The position numbers and the translations under genes are program-made. A model generated the notes under the pieces. It was not told the DNA's origin and did not search any database. It saw nothing but the letters and a program-made list of their open reading frames with translations. 64,000 bases of DNA from CAZIZT01 sp964544085 (GTDB taxonomy: Bacteria > Campylobacterota_A > Desulfurellia > Desulfurellales > Hippeaceae), in contig CAZIZT010000017.1 in NCBI GenBank assembly GCA_964544085.1, positions 1 to 64,000 of the forward strand, written 5' to 3'. Shown here piece after piece: positions 15,594 through 24,639 of the stretch (the stretch's first letter is position 1; each line of letters starts with the position of its first letter).

Positions 15594-17107
15594 GGCACAA
15601 AGAGAAGCGCCGTTTTTGCTCCTTTGTCCTGAGCCCTGAAAAGAATCCTGTAGTGAACCTTAAGCTCTTTTAAGTGCTTTGTCTTTGTGTAGATGTAGAA
15701 GGGTGCTGCCAGCGAGTCAAAGTAGTTTGGATCCTTTATCTCTGTAAGGCACCTGCGTGTGTAGGCTACAATGGATTGGTTGTTGATCCTATACTCGTAA
15801 AGTGGATATGGCCTGTTGAGAAGTGTGTGCCATATTCGTTTTTCCGGTCTTATTGCGTCAAATTCTGTTAAGAGAACCGCTGCTGCAATACTCAGCACGA
15901 CTACCTTCATCACAAGTGTCTGATAGGGCCGCTTGAAAAAATTTGTGGCTGCAGCTGCTATAAGTCCGAACAGAGCGATCGTGCTTAATGTTGCCAGGCC
16001 GTCTGAGTAAAGGTATATAGCTATGCCGATAGCTGCAACAAGTTCAATTATGCACATGATCACAGCGCCGGTTTTTCCGTTCTTTAATTCGCTTAGATAT
16101 CTACCAAACAGTATGGCGATGGGTATGAAAGCCGGGGAGATATAATGTGCAAGCTTGTTGCGTGATATAGAGAAGAACAGAACGATCCAGAGAAACCAGA
16201 GGAAGAGAAACAGGTTTTTGTTGTCCTTAAATGTGATACGTTTAATCAAATCTCCTGCATAGGGATACCACATGTAGAAACATGCAGCAATAATCGGCAA
16301 ATAGTAGAAGAACGAGTGAGGATGCTGATGTGCTGCACCGGTAAAGCGTTCGATATTGTGGTAGATCAGAAACCGATTGACAAACTCATAGCCGTATATA
16401 TGGTACATTGCTACGTACCATGGTGCAGATACAGCTATGAACAACAAAAAACCCAGTAGGTTGGGTAGTGAGAAAAACTCCTTCAGTCCACTTTTCCTTT
16501 CCACAACCCATAAATAAATGAAATAGGTGAAGCCAGGCGTCACTATGCCTATTGGACCCTTTGTCAAAAAAGCCAGCGCAACAAACAACCATGCCACAAT
16601 ATACCTGCGTCGTATGAACAGGTAAATAGCAACCAGCTCGAATAGAATCAAACTTGCATCGGGATAGACGGCGCGCGTCAGGTAGAAATAGAAGAAAAAG
16701 GTAAGAAGTGCAATAGCGCTATCGGCTGCAGCTTTCCTGTTTTTGAACAGCTCAAACGATGTTAGATACGTAAACAGTACGATCAGGCTTCCTGCTATTA
16801 TCGAGGGTAGTCTGGCAGCATACTCTATTATACCCAGCGGGTCATGTCCGGTTTTCAGCAACTGGTCTACCCCAAAAAGCTTAAAGAAGACTACAAGCTC
16901 CCAGTAGTAGAGAATGGGTTTGTCGAAGCGTACGTGGCAGTTGAAGAACGGGACGATATAGTTTGAGTGCTCTATCATTCTCAGTGCAGCATCCACGTAC
17001 TTGGGCTCATCTGGTGGAAAGAAGCTAACGTAGAAGCTACCTATAGAAAAGAGAACAAATGAGAATATGGTTAGCAAATATGGATTTTCGAATATCTCCC
17101 GCTTCAA
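15590..17107 (-). CDS. ArnT/PMT-like membrane glycosyltransferase
   Basis: A 505-residue polytopic inner-membrane protein with about eleven hydrophobic helices. The first periplasmic loop carries FFPPDEPKYVDAA and then HVRFDKPILYYWE, the signature of the ArnT/PMT (GT-83-like) family, which moves a sugar from a polyprenyl-phosphate donor onto lipid A or another envelope acceptor. The acidic DE pair is the catalytic site in the family. The substrate cannot be read from sequence. It lies in the long minus operon, 11 bases after the hydrolase gene and overlapping the JetD-like gene. Confidence 0.8.
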   Translation of the reverse strand: MKREIFENPYLLTIFSFVLFSIGSFYVSFFPPDEPKYVDAALRMIEHSNYIVPFFNCHVRFDKPILYYWELVVFFKLFGVDQLLKTGHDPLGIIEYAARLPSIIAGSLIVLFTYLTSFELFKNRKAAADSAIALLTFFFYFYLTRAVYPDASLILFELVAIYLFIRRRYIVAWLFVALAFLTKGPIGIVTPGFTYFIYLWVVERKSGLKEFFSLPNLLGFLLFIAVSAPWYVAMYHIYGYEFVNRFLIYHNIERFTGAAHQHPHSFFYYLPIIAACFYMWYPYAGDLIKRITFKDNKNLFLFLWFLWIVLFFSISRNKLAHYISPAFIPIAILFGRYLSELKNGKTGAVIMCIIELVAAIGIAIYLYSDGLATLSTIALFGLIAAAATNFFKRPYQTLVMKVVVLSIAAAVLLTEFDAIRPEKRIWHTLLNRPYPLYEYRINNQSIVAYTRRCLTEIKDPNYFDSLAAPFYIYTKTKHLKELKVHYRILFRAQDKGAKTALLFVP

Positions 17108-17118
17108 CTTAAGCCTTT

Positions 17119-17673
17119 TTAAGCCTTACCCAGAATGATCTTTTGTAGCTTTTTGAAGCTCGGTGTACCGGCAAACTCAAGCCAGTAGAAAACAAGCGTT
17201 TCTGATGGAACCACAGCTACTCCATGGGTGTTGAAGAAATCCATAGCCGTGGTATAGAAGCTCTCCTGTCGGGATGTTGTGGCATCCTTTGCTATATAAA
17301 CCTCGTAGCCTGCCGCTTTTAGATCAACAGCTGAAGAGAGAACGCAGATATGGGATTCTATGCCGCAAATCACAACACCCTTTTTAGCTGAGCTTTCGAT
17401 AGCCTGTTTGATCTCTTCTGTAAGCATCGCGGAAAACGACATCTTATCAAAACGCTGCGCGTTGTACTCCTTAAGCAGCGATATCAGAGGCTCAATCGTC
17501 TCCCCAAGACCCTTTGGATACTGTTCGGTATAAAGGATGGGCATGGAGAACTCGTGGGCTGCTTCTATGAGCAGGCGGATATTCTTTGTTGTTTCTTCCA
17601 TGTTGAACATAACATTTGCCAGTTTCTCCTGAACATCAATCACGAGCAACAGTAGATCGTCTCTTTTAAGCAT
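17119..17673 (-). CDS. Isochorismatase-like cysteine hydrolase (YcaC-type)
   Basis: A 184-residue soluble alpha/beta hydrolase of the isochorismatase superfamily. LLLLVIDVQEKLA gives the catalytic Asp, Lys82 in RFDKMSFSA is the probable Lys, and VVICGIESHICVL contains the nucleophilic Cys. Members of the YcaC branch have no confirmed substrate; amides such as nicotinamide are cleaved by relatives. The start follows GGAGG eight bases upstream. It lies between a coiled-coil protein and a glycosyltransferase in one operon. Confidence 0.75.
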   Translation of the reverse strand: MLKRDDLLLLVIDVQEKLANVMFNMEETTKNIRLLIEAAHEFSMPILYTEQYPKGLGETIEPLISLLKEYNAQRFDKMSFSAMLTEEIKQAIESSAKKGVVICGIESHICVLSSAVDLKAAGYEVYIAKDATTSRQESFYTTAMDFFNTHGVAVVPSETLVFYWLEFAGTPSFKKLQKIILGKA

Positions 17674-17698
17674 GGCATCCCTCCATTTGTGAAACCTT

Positions 17699-18022
17699 TT
17701 AACCGCTATGATGCGAATACTTGGAGATCTTGTTTGCCTCTTGAACCTTCTTGTTTAGCGCAGACTCCATCTCTTTTTTCTTTTCTTCTATGCGTTGCAG
17801 TATTGCATAGTTATCACTTATCATGCCTTGCATGAGTGTTTCTTCTTCAGCGTCAACAGAGTCTTTGTTCAGCACATCCTTGAGTTTCAAAAAGGTAGCG
17901 TTTCTTTCTCGGAGCAATCTGTCCAGAACGGCAAGCTCAAATTTTTCTGTATCCAGGGCGTCAAGTATCTCCTTTGCATTCTTCTGCAGCTCAAGATAAG
18001 CTTTCTTTCTGCTTTCGTCCAT
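17699..18022 (-). CDS. Small coiled-coil protein, unrecognised
   Basis: A 107-residue, highly charged, almost entirely helical protein with heptad-like Leu and Ile spacing through residues 8-95 and no membrane segment. Size and composition resemble flagellar export chaperones of the FlgN/FliT type, but I see no diagnostic motif, so this is only a suggestion. ATG 18022, behind AAAGGG, is chosen over a TTG at 18037. The gene overlaps the end of the Ppx/GppA gene by 32 bases. Confidence 0.55.
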   Translation of the reverse strand: MDESRKKAYLELQKNAKEILDALDTEKFELAVLDRLLRERNATFLKLKDVLNKDSVDAEEETLMQGMISDNYAILQRIEEKKKEMESALNKKVQEANKISKYSHHSG

Positions 18023-18935
18023 CACAGACCCTTTCAATTAGTAGTCCTTCACGAAGACTACCGTTTGTGGTGATCAAATATTGCGCACCAAATGCCTCAA
18101 GTATGGTTAACACTACGTATGCTCCAACTACAATAACATCTTCTCTGCCTTTTTCAAGTACTTTGTATCTGTTTAGTCGATCGTCTGCACTCATCTGACT
18201 CATCTGTCTGGCTATTCTTTCGATTCTCTCCTTTTTTAAGCAGTATCCTTCCGTTGCACTGTGGCTGTAGCGTGTAAGCCCCTGGTCAATTGCCGCCAGG
18301 GACGTAACGGTACCTGCGTTGCCGACGATTAACTCGGGATCAAAATGCGGCAGTTCCTTCTCGAGCGCTTCCCTGAACTCCAATGTGAGATTTTCTATCT
18401 CCTCTGGTAGGGGTGGATCATGCTTTACGTGACGTTCGAGTAGCTTAACGCCGCCAAGTGGCAAACTTGTTGTAAAGATTAGCTTTCTGCCCTCTGAGAA
18501 TATGAATTCCGTGCTTCCTCCCCCAAGATCAAATGCAAGCCACCGTTTTGAATCAAGCTTATCTGACTGGAAGTATAGAATGCCCAGGTGTGTCAGATAT
18601 GCCTCCCTTTCAGGCGAGATTATTTCGATGTGAAAACCAAAATCTGACAGGCTGTCAACAAACCAATCGCCGTTTTCCGCTTCTCTGATAGCGCTTGTTG
18701 CAGCTACAAACACATCCTTGACACCGTGAATATCTATCAGATGTTTATATTCACTGAGGACCTTGCGTGTGCGCTGAAGGGCTGCTTCTGTTATCAGTCT
18801 TCTGTGACCGAAACCCTCTCCAATTCTTGCTATCATGCTCTTTTGCACGAGAAAATCAAAGACGCAGTGACGACGCAAACGTGCAATGAGCAACCGTATG
18901 GTGTTGGTGCCCATATCGATGGTTGCGTATTTCAT
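17991..18935 (-). CDS. Ppx/GppA-family exopolyphosphatase or pppGpp phosphatase
   Basis: A 314-residue soluble enzyme of the ASKHA fold. Motifs: ATIDMGTNTIRLLIA (phosphate 1), AATSAIREAENGDWF, LAFDLGGGSTEFIF (phosphate 2) and IVGNAGTVTSLAAI. It corresponds to the two N-terminal domains only, lacking the HD-like C-terminal part of E. coli Ppx, as is usual for short bacterial homologues. The substrate is polyphosphate or pppGpp. The overlap with pit (ATGA) and the DUF47 neighbour favour a phosphate role. Confidence 0.85.
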   Translation of the reverse strand: MKYATIDMGTNTIRLLIARLRRHCVFDFLVQKSMIARIGEGFGHRRLITEAALQRTRKVLSEYKHLIDIHGVKDVFVAATSAIREAENGDWFVDSLSDFGFHIEIISPEREAYLTHLGILYFQSDKLDSKRWLAFDLGGGSTEFIFSEGRKLIFTTSLPLGGVKLLERHVKHDPPLPEEIENLTLEFREALEKELPHFDPELIVGNAGTVTSLAAIDQGLTRYSHSATEGYCLKKERIERIARQMSQMSADDRLNRYKVLEKGREDVIVVGAYVVLTILEAFGAQYLITTNGSLREGLLIERVCDGRKQKESLS

Positions 18936-20179
18936 AGGGAGGCAAAACCGGATAATGCAAGGAAAATGCCGGCAGATAGTGCCGCAGCTATAGGAATGGT
19001 TAATAGCCAGGAGACCATAACGTCCTTTAGCACTTTGGCATTGAGCGCACCAAGGCCCCTTGCAAGTCCTACCCCGATAACGGCTCCTACGAGTGTATGT
19101 GTTGTGGAGATAGGTAATCCCAGCTTGGAACAGACAAGTACTGTGGTGGCTGCACCAAACTCAGCAGCAAAACCCCTTGAGGGTGTCATATCGGTTATTT
19201 TCCTTCCTACAACCAGTATAACCTTGTAGCCATACATTGAGAGTCCTACAACTATACCCACGGCGCCTACGCTTAAGACCCACAGTGGCATAGAAATGCT
19301 TGCTTTGTGGGTTAATGCAGAGGCATAGACAGCTCCCATCAGTGGCCCAACGGCATTTGCAACGTCATTTGCACCGTGAGAGAAAGCCATGTAAGAGGCT
19401 GTAATAACCTGCAATATTGCAAAAACCCGCTCGACCTGCGGGTATCTGCGTTTGTACGGTAATTTCGAGTCGGTTGGTATTCGTGCTACGATAAGGAAAA
19501 TGAAAAAGGCAAACACAACGCCAACAAGGATGGCAAGCCCCAGAGCCTGCATAAAGGGCAGGTTCAGATGCAGGTTTTTCAGTCCTTTGTAAAGCATGGA
19601 AAAGACAAGCACAATTGCAACAAGGAAGGCAAGGAACGGTGCATACCTTTTTGCCGCAACTACGGGTTTCTCGTTTGCCAATATCAGACGCGCAATGAGC
19701 ATAAATATAACAAACGAGATAATACCACCGCTTATGGGCGATACCACCCAGCTTGCCACTATGGTTACCAGCTTGCCCCACTTGATTGAGGAGAAGCCGT
19801 GACTAACGATGCCAAAGCCTATAACGCCACCAACGATTGAATGCGTTGTTGAGACAGGCATACCTAACTTTGTGGCGAGATTCACCCACAGGGCAGCAGA
19901 CAGCAGCGTTGCGAGCATGCCGTATGCAAACGTAGCCGCGTGGCTTGCATAATCATGCGGGTTAACAATGCCTTTGGCTATTGTCAGACTCACATGGTTG
20001 CCAACAAGCATTGCGCCAAGAAATTCAAATATGGCAGCAACGATGATGGCTTCTTTAAAGGAGAGACTCCTTGCTCCGACACTTGTACCCATGGCATTGG
20101 CAACATCGTTTGCACCGATGTTCCAAGCCATGTAGAAGCCGAAGATGGCGGCAAGTATAAGTATAACGGTTGGTTCCAT
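18932..20179 (-). CDS. PiT-family inorganic phosphate transporter
   Basis: A 415-residue membrane protein with about eleven helices. The paired signature occurs twice: GANDVANAMGTSVGARSLS near residue 23, and GANDVANAVGPLMGA near 279, each followed by PVSTTHSIVGGVIGFG or PISTTHTLVGAVIGVG. PiT carriers import metal phosphate with H+ or Na+. It is preceded two bases away by a DUF47 gene, the usual pairing, and followed by ppx. Confidence 0.92.
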   Translation of the reverse strand: MEPTVILILAAIFGFYMAWNIGANDVANAMGTSVGARSLSFKEAIIVAAIFEFLGAMLVGNHVSLTIAKGIVNPHDYASHAATFAYGMLATLLSAALWVNLATKLGMPVSTTHSIVGGVIGFGIVSHGFSSIKWGKLVTIVASWVVSPISGGIISFVIFMLIARLILANEKPVVAAKRYAPFLAFLVAIVLVFSMLYKGLKNLHLNLPFMQALGLAILVGVVFAFFIFLIVARIPTDSKLPYKRRYPQVERVFAILQVITASYMAFSHGANDVANAVGPLMGAVYASALTHKASISMPLWVLSVGAVGIVVGLSMYGYKVILVVGRKITDMTPSRGFAAEFGAATTVLVCSKLGLPISTTHTLVGAVIGVGLARGLGALNAKVLKDVMVSWLLTIPIAAALSAGIFLALSGFASL

Positions 20180-20181
20180 GG

Positions 20182-20850
20182 CTACTGCGAAATTATCAGC
20201 CTGATCCTGTTGGCCATTTTTTCGGCGGCGTTAGCTATACCGCCTGTTGTCTCAATGATTTTAAGCCAGAGCACAAGGGATGCACAATCCATTTCTTCTG
20301 TAGAATTGAGTATCTGCTTTGTGATTTTGTACTGAAAACGATCTGTCTGATGCTCTGACTGGTTTATCTTATCAAGGAGCTCTGATATAAGTCTTGCCTC
20401 AGGTCCTGTGAAACTTGCAGCCTTAAGGGTTTCAAGCTCCTCTATTACATCCTTGGATAGCTTGACAACCTCTATAACGCTCTCGGCAAACTCCATCATC
20501 TCCTTTTTGATACTCTCCGGTACCTTAATATCCTTGAAGCTCATCAAAACGCCAAGGTCTTCCGTTTTGTCTGCTATTGCATCCATGGCAGCTATGATTT
20601 GCAACAGATCGCCTCTTGCTACAGGCATGAATATGCTGTTTGGAAGGCTCTGTCTGATCTGATTCTTTATCATATCGGTCTGATACTCATGGTCTGAGAT
20701 TTCTTTGGAGAGTCTATCCACATTTTCTCTATCGTGGTTCAAAAAGGCTTCATAGAGAGCCGGAACGCGTTCTGTACACTCCATTACCTCGCGCATCATC
20801 TCATTAAGAGCCGCAAATGGCGATTTCCTGAACAAATCAAAAATGCTCAT
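20182..20850 (-). CDS. DUF47-family PhoU-like protein (PiT partner)
   Basis: A 222-residue all-helical cytosolic protein of the DUF47/TIGR00153 family, related to PhoU. HEYQTDMIKNQIRQSLPNSI near residue 53 and DRFQYKITKQIL near 175 carry the acidic metal-binding pattern of these bundles. In other bacteria these proteins are encoded next to PiT transporters and are thought to regulate them. The gene ends two bases before pit. Confidence 0.85.
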   Translation of the reverse strand: MSIFDLFRKSPFAALNEMMREVMECTERVPALYEAFLNHDRENVDRLSKEISDHEYQTDMIKNQIRQSLPNSIFMPVARGDLLQIIAAMDAIADKTEDLGVLMSFKDIKVPESIKKEMMEFAESVIEVVKLSKDVIEELETLKAASFTGPEARLISELLDKINQSEHQTDRFQYKITKQILNSTEEMDCASLVLWLKIIETTGGIANAAEKMANRIRLIISQ

Positions 20851-20862
20851 AGAGCCCTCCGG

Positions 20863-21906
20863 TTAATCGTTAAGCAGCTTCACCCTCTCTACGATGTTCC
20901 TTGCAGCATCGATAAAGGCCTTGGCAACGGGTGAATCGGGATTAGCGATAACTGTGGGTTTGCCGGTATCGCCGCCTTCCCTTACCCCAAGATCTATAGG
21001 GATCTCGCCCAAAAACGGTAGGGAATTCTCAGCGGCGAATTTTTTACCACCACCATGTGCAAAAATGTCTGTACGCGCTCCACAGTGTGGACAGACAAAG
21101 TAACTCATGTTTTCAATTACACCCACGACAGGTATATTGAGCTTTTTGAAGAAATCGTTGGCTTTCATTGCGTCGCTCATAGCTACCTTTTGTGGGGTTA
21201 TCACGATAATGCCGCCGGATACCTTGGTTTCCTGCGCAAGGCTTATCTGGGCATCACCGGTGCCGGGTGGGAGGTCCACAATGAGGAAATCCAGATCTCC
21301 CCAGGTTACATCCTGCATAAATTGCTTTATAGCCGAGTGTATTAATGGTCCACGCCAGATTACGGCGGCATCCTTTGGAATCATGTTACCTATGGAAAGC
21401 ACCTTTACGCCATATTTCTCGATAGGCAGTATTTTATCTTTGTGTTTTGTGTCCACCGTGATAGGTACACCTTCGATACCCATCATGGTTGGCACGTTTG
21501 GACCATAAATGTCTGCATCGAGCAGACCTACCCTGAAACCCAGCTTTGCAAGGGCTACAGCCGTGTTGACACTTACGGTTGTTTTACCTACGCCACCTTT
21601 GCCACTGGTTGTGGCAATGATGTACTTTATGTTGGCAACCTTTTCGTCTTCTGCCTCAGATGCCTTTTGGGGCGTCCTTTCAATTATAAGCTCAACATCT
21701 TCAACGCCCTCGACTTCCTTTGCCGCCTGCGGTATGCTTTTTTTGAGAATATTGATCACATTCTGGTTTTCTTCGGATGTTTTTATCTTTATTACCGCCT
21801 TTTTCCCTTCCATTTGCACGTCTTCGATTATCCCCTCACTCACAACACTGTGAGTTTTACCGGGGTAGAAGACCTGCTTTAAGGCTTCGAGTATCTTTTC
21901 CTTCAT
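20863..21906 (-). CDS. mrp: Mrp/ApbC-type iron-sulfur carrier ATPase
   Basis: A 347-residue protein with an N-terminal MIP18/DUF59 domain (about 1-85) joined to a ParA-like P-loop ATPase. IIATTSGKGGVGKTTVSVNT is the deviant Walker A. LIVDLPPGTGDAQ is the Walker B/switch. SYFVCPHCGARTDIF holds the CxxC that binds the bridging [4Fe-4S] cluster. It carries clusters to apoproteins; the many iron-sulfur enzymes of an anaerobe would need it. It follows ahcY by 19 bases. Confidence 0.92.
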   Translation of the reverse strand: MKEKILEALKQVFYPGKTHSVVSEGIIEDVQMEGKKAVIKIKTSEENQNVINILKKSIPQAAKEVEGVEDVELIIERTPQKASEAEDEKVANIKYIIATTSGKGGVGKTTVSVNTAVALAKLGFRVGLLDADIYGPNVPTMMGIEGVPITVDTKHKDKILPIEKYGVKVLSIGNMIPKDAAVIWRGPLIHSAIKQFMQDVTWGDLDFLIVDLPPGTGDAQISLAQETKVSGGIIVITPQKVAMSDAMKANDFFKKLNIPVVGVIENMSYFVCPHCGARTDIFAHGGGKKFAAENSLPFLGEIPIDLGVREGGDTGKPTVIANPDSPVAKAFIDAARNIVERVKLLND

Positions 21907-21925
21907 TTAATAGCCTCCATCCTTT

Positions 21926-23182
21926 TTATGTGCCTATTGTCCAGCTTGCAAGGTACTCTTTCTGCTCCTCTGTGAGCTGGTCGTGTTCTACTCCAAGGGT
22001 TTGTAGTTTCAGTGCAGCAATCATGTTGTCTATCTCTTCCGGAACCCTGTATACCTTTCTTTGCAGCTTGCCATGATTCTTGATCAGGTACTCACAGGAC
22101 AGAGCCTGATTGGCAAAAGACATATCCATAACGCTCGATGGATGTCCCTCAGCTGCCGAAAGGTTAACCAGCCTACCTTCGGCGAGCAGATAGATCTTGT
22201 TGCCATTCGGGAGGCGATACTCCTTCACAAAATCGCGTATCTCTCTGCTTGAAACTGCCATTGCTCTGAGCGCTTTCACATCTATCTCCACGTCGAAGTG
22301 GCCTGCATTCGCCACGATTGCTCCATCCTTCATGAGCTCAAAGTGTTCCTTTCTAATCACATGTATATCCCCGGTGACCGTACAGAAAAAGTCACCGACC
22401 TTAGCTGCTTCTACCATGGGCATAACCCTGAAGCCATCCATAACAGCTTCGAGGGCCTTGAGCGGATCCACTTCTGTAACTATCACATTTGCTCCCATGC
22501 CCCTTGCGCGTTCTGCTAATCCTTTACCGCAGAAACCGTATCCGGCAACCACAAAAACGCTACCGGCGATCAATCTGTTTGTTGCTCTTATGATGCCATC
22601 AAGCGTGGATTGACCCGTTCCATAGCGGTTGTCAAACATGTGCTTGGTGTTTGCATCGTTTACGGCAATTACCGGAAATGCCAGCACACCGTTTTTTTCC
22701 ATGCTTTTCAGGCGTATTACACCTGTTGTGGTCTCCTCTGTTGAGCCTATAATATTCTCAGCCAGCTCCTTCCTTCGCGAGTGAAGCAGGGAAACCAGAT
22801 CCGCGCCATCATCCATTGTCACCTGTGGAGCCCTATCTAAAACGGCGTTTAAATGCTTGTAGTAGGTATCCCTATCCTCACCTTTAATCGCAAAAACCGG
22901 TATGCCGTAATGCTTAACCAGCGCTGCTGCCACGTCATCCTGCGTGGAGAGTGGATTGGATGCGCACAGGTATACATCAGCGCCACCCTTTTTGAGAGTA
23001 ATCATGAGATTTGCTGTTTCTGTTGTTACATGTAGACATGCCCCTATGCGCTTCCCAGCAAGAGGGTGCTCCTTTTCAAATCGTTCCTGTATAGACTCCA
23101 GGACCTTCATTGTTTGAAAGGCCCATTCTATTCTGTCCTTACCCTTGTCGGCCAGTGATATATCCTTCACATCGTAATCCAT
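21926..23182 (-). CDS. ahcY: Adenosylhomocysteinase
   Basis: A 418-residue cytosolic enzyme that splits S-adenosylhomocysteine into homocysteine and adenosine, using bound NAD. Motifs: CLHVTTETANLMITL near residue 50, DNRYGTGQSTLDGI near 200, VAGYGFCGKGLAERARGMGA (NAD site) and a C-terminal LTEEQKEYLASW that reaches the active site. Length is typical of the short bacterial form. It lies one base after metK, so synthesis of S-adenosylmethionine and removal of its by-product are co-transcribed. Confidence 0.95.
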   Translation of the reverse strand: MDYDVKDISLADKGKDRIEWAFQTMKVLESIQERFEKEHPLAGKRIGACLHVTTETANLMITLKKGGADVYLCASNPLSTQDDVAAALVKHYGIPVFAIKGEDRDTYYKHLNAVLDRAPQVTMDDGADLVSLLHSRRKELAENIIGSTEETTTGVIRLKSMEKNGVLAFPVIAVNDANTKHMFDNRYGTGQSTLDGIIRATNRLIAGSVFVVAGYGFCGKGLAERARGMGANVIVTEVDPLKALEAVMDGFRVMPMVEAAKVGDFFCTVTGDIHVIRKEHFELMKDGAIVANAGHFDVEIDVKALRAMAVSSREIRDFVKEYRLPNGNKIYLLAEGRLVNLSAAEGHPSSVMDMSFANQALSCEYLIKNHGKLQRKVYRVPEEIDNMIAALKLQTLGVEHDQLTEEQKEYLASWTIGT

Positions 23183-23183
23183 A

Positions 23184-24344
23184 TTAGATCCCCGCCTGTT
23201 TCTTTAGTATCTCTGCTTTGTCGGTCTTTTCCCATGTAAACTCCGGCTCGTTTCTTCCGAAGTGCCCGTATGCCGCTGTTTTTTTGTAGATGGGCCTTAG
23301 TAGGTCCAGCGTTTCTATCATGCCCTTGGGTGTCAGGTCGAAGTTCTCTACAATCAATCTTTTCAGATCCTCCTTGGGGAGTTTACCCGTTCCATAGGTG
23401 TGAAGCATGATGCTTACAGGTTCCTGGACGCCTATTGCATAGGCAAGCTGCACCTCGCAACGTTTAGCCAGCCCTGCAGCAACGATGTTTTTCGCTATGT
23501 ACCTCGCCATGTAGGCACCCGAGCGATCCACCTTGGTCGGATCCTTGCCGGAGAAAGCACCACCACCGTGCGCCGCAACGCCTCCGTATGTATCAACAAT
23601 AATTTTTCTGCCCGTTAGTCCTGTATCCGCGTGTGGTCCACCGAGCACAAACCTGCCCGTTGGATTGATATAAAAACTGATATTTTCATCCCAGAGCTCC
23701 TGTGGGATAACGTAGCGAATCACGTACTGAACAATATCCTTGCGTAGCTGCTCAAGCTCTATATTTGGATCGTGCTGGGCAGAAACAACGACAGCAGTAA
23801 CCTTGTCCGGTTCAAAACCGTGATAACGTATTGTGACCTGTGTTTTTCCATCGGGCCTCAGATAGGGCAGGAGGCCCTGCTTTCTAACGTCGGCAAGCCT
23901 TTTGGCAAGCTTATGGGCAAGTACAATTGTTAACGGCATATACTCATCTGTGTCATCGGAAGCATAACCAAACATCATACCCTGGTCACCGGCTCCCAGC
24001 TCCTTGCCCCTGTTTACGCCCATTGCAATATCCGGCGACTGTCTGTCTATGGATGTAAGCACGGCACAGGATTTGTAATCGAGTCCGTAGCTTGCGTTTG
24101 TATATCCGATTTCCTTGATTGTTTCCCTGACAATGTCTGGAATGTCGGCGTACGTATGCGTTGTTATCTCACCGGCAACGAATACCACGCCGGTTGTTAA
24201 CAGTGTTTCACACGCTACCCTGCATTCCTTGTCATCAGCAATTATGGCGTCGAGAATTGCATCGGAGATCTGATCTGCCACCTTGTCGGGGTGACCTTCT
24301 GTAACGGATTCGGATGTAAAAAGGAAAGTCTCGTTTGAGGCCAT
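23184..24344 (-). CDS. metK: S-adenosylmethionine synthetase
   Basis: A 386-residue cytosolic enzyme that makes S-adenosylmethionine from ATP and methionine. Motifs: FTSESVTEGHPDKVADQISD at the N-terminus, GAGDQGMMFGYA near 110 and GGGAFSGKDPTKVDRSGAY near 258 (P-loop-like). ATG 24344 is chosen because AAGGAGG lies nine bases upstream and the family starts here. The frame stays open 69 bases further, but that extension would run into the tRNA gene. It is the first protein gene after tRNA-Leu. Confidence 0.95.
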   Translation of the reverse strand: MASNETFLFTSESVTEGHPDKVADQISDAILDAIIADDKECRVACETLLTTGVVFVAGEITTHTYADIPDIVRETIKEIGYTNASYGLDYKSCAVLTSIDRQSPDIAMGVNRGKELGAGDQGMMFGYASDDTDEYMPLTIVLAHKLAKRLADVRKQGLLPYLRPDGKTQVTIRYHGFEPDKVTAVVVSAQHDPNIELEQLRKDIVQYVIRYVIPQELWDENISFYINPTGRFVLGGPHADTGLTGRKIIVDTYGGVAAHGGGAFSGKDPTKVDRSGAYMARYIAKNIVAAGLAKRCEVQLAYAIGVQEPVSIMLHTYGTGKLPKEDLKRLIVENFDLTPKGMIETLDLLRPIYKKTAAYGHFGRNEPEFTWEKTDKAEILKKQAGI

Positions 24345-24368
24345 GGAAGGATTCCTCCTTAATGCTAC

Positions 24369-24456
24369 TGGTGCCGAAGGGGGGACTCGAACCCCCACGG
24401 GCTTAGAGCCCACTAGACCCTGAATCTAGCGCGTCTACCAATTCCGCCACTTCGGC
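24369..24456 (-). tRNA. tRNA-Leu(CAG), CCA encoded
   Basis: An 88-base type II tRNA. The acceptor GCCGAAG (24450-24456) pairs with CTTCGGC (24373-24379), followed by discriminator A and an encoded CCA (24369-24371). The anticodon stem CTAGA/TCTAG encloses TTCAGGG, giving anticodon CAG. A long variable arm with TGGGCT/AGCCCG and a normal GGTTCGAGTCC T arm confirm a leucine tRNA. It sits 25 bases ahead of metK with no terminator between, under a near-consensus promoter. Confidence 0.97.
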
Positions 24457-24471
24457 TTGTAAACATCAGCG

Positions 24472-24499
24472 ATTATATACATAAAACCCGCCTTGTCAA
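24472..24499 (-). promoter_or_regulatory. Consensus sigma-70 promoter of the tRNA-Leu/metK operon
   Basis: Minus strand: perfect TTGACA (24494-24499), a 16-base spacer and perfect TATAAT (24472-24477). Predicted start near 24465, nine bases before the tRNA. It is the only strong promoter seen for the minus-strand run down to 13177. Confidence 0.85.
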
Positions 24500-24575
24500 T
24501 CTCTGGATGCGCTTTTTTGAGCTTCTTGATCGGTTGCAGGCGAGCATTGATAACGCCGTTTTTTACACCTAAAGC

Positions 24576-24604
24576 TTGACAAAACAGGTGCAATTTTGTA
24601 GAAG
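24576..24604 (+). promoter_or_regulatory. Promoter of the rplU operon
   Basis: TTGACA at 24576-24581, a 17-base spacer and TAGAAG at 24599-24604 (four of six). Predicted start near 24611, leaving about 29 bases before rplU. Confidence 0.6.
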
Positions 24605-24639
24605 CATAGGGCTTGAATAAGTGCAAGGAGAGGAGTGTC

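Noticed and set aside
17699..18022. Firm assignment as a flagellar chaperone (FlgN or FliT)
   Set aside because: Only size and coiled-coil character agree; no flagellar genes are nearby and no diagnostic residues are visible.
24345..24413. Longer N-terminus for MetK starting at 24413
   Set aside because: The extension runs through the tRNA-Leu gene and lacks a ribosome-binding site; ATG 24344 has AAGGAGG and matches the family start.
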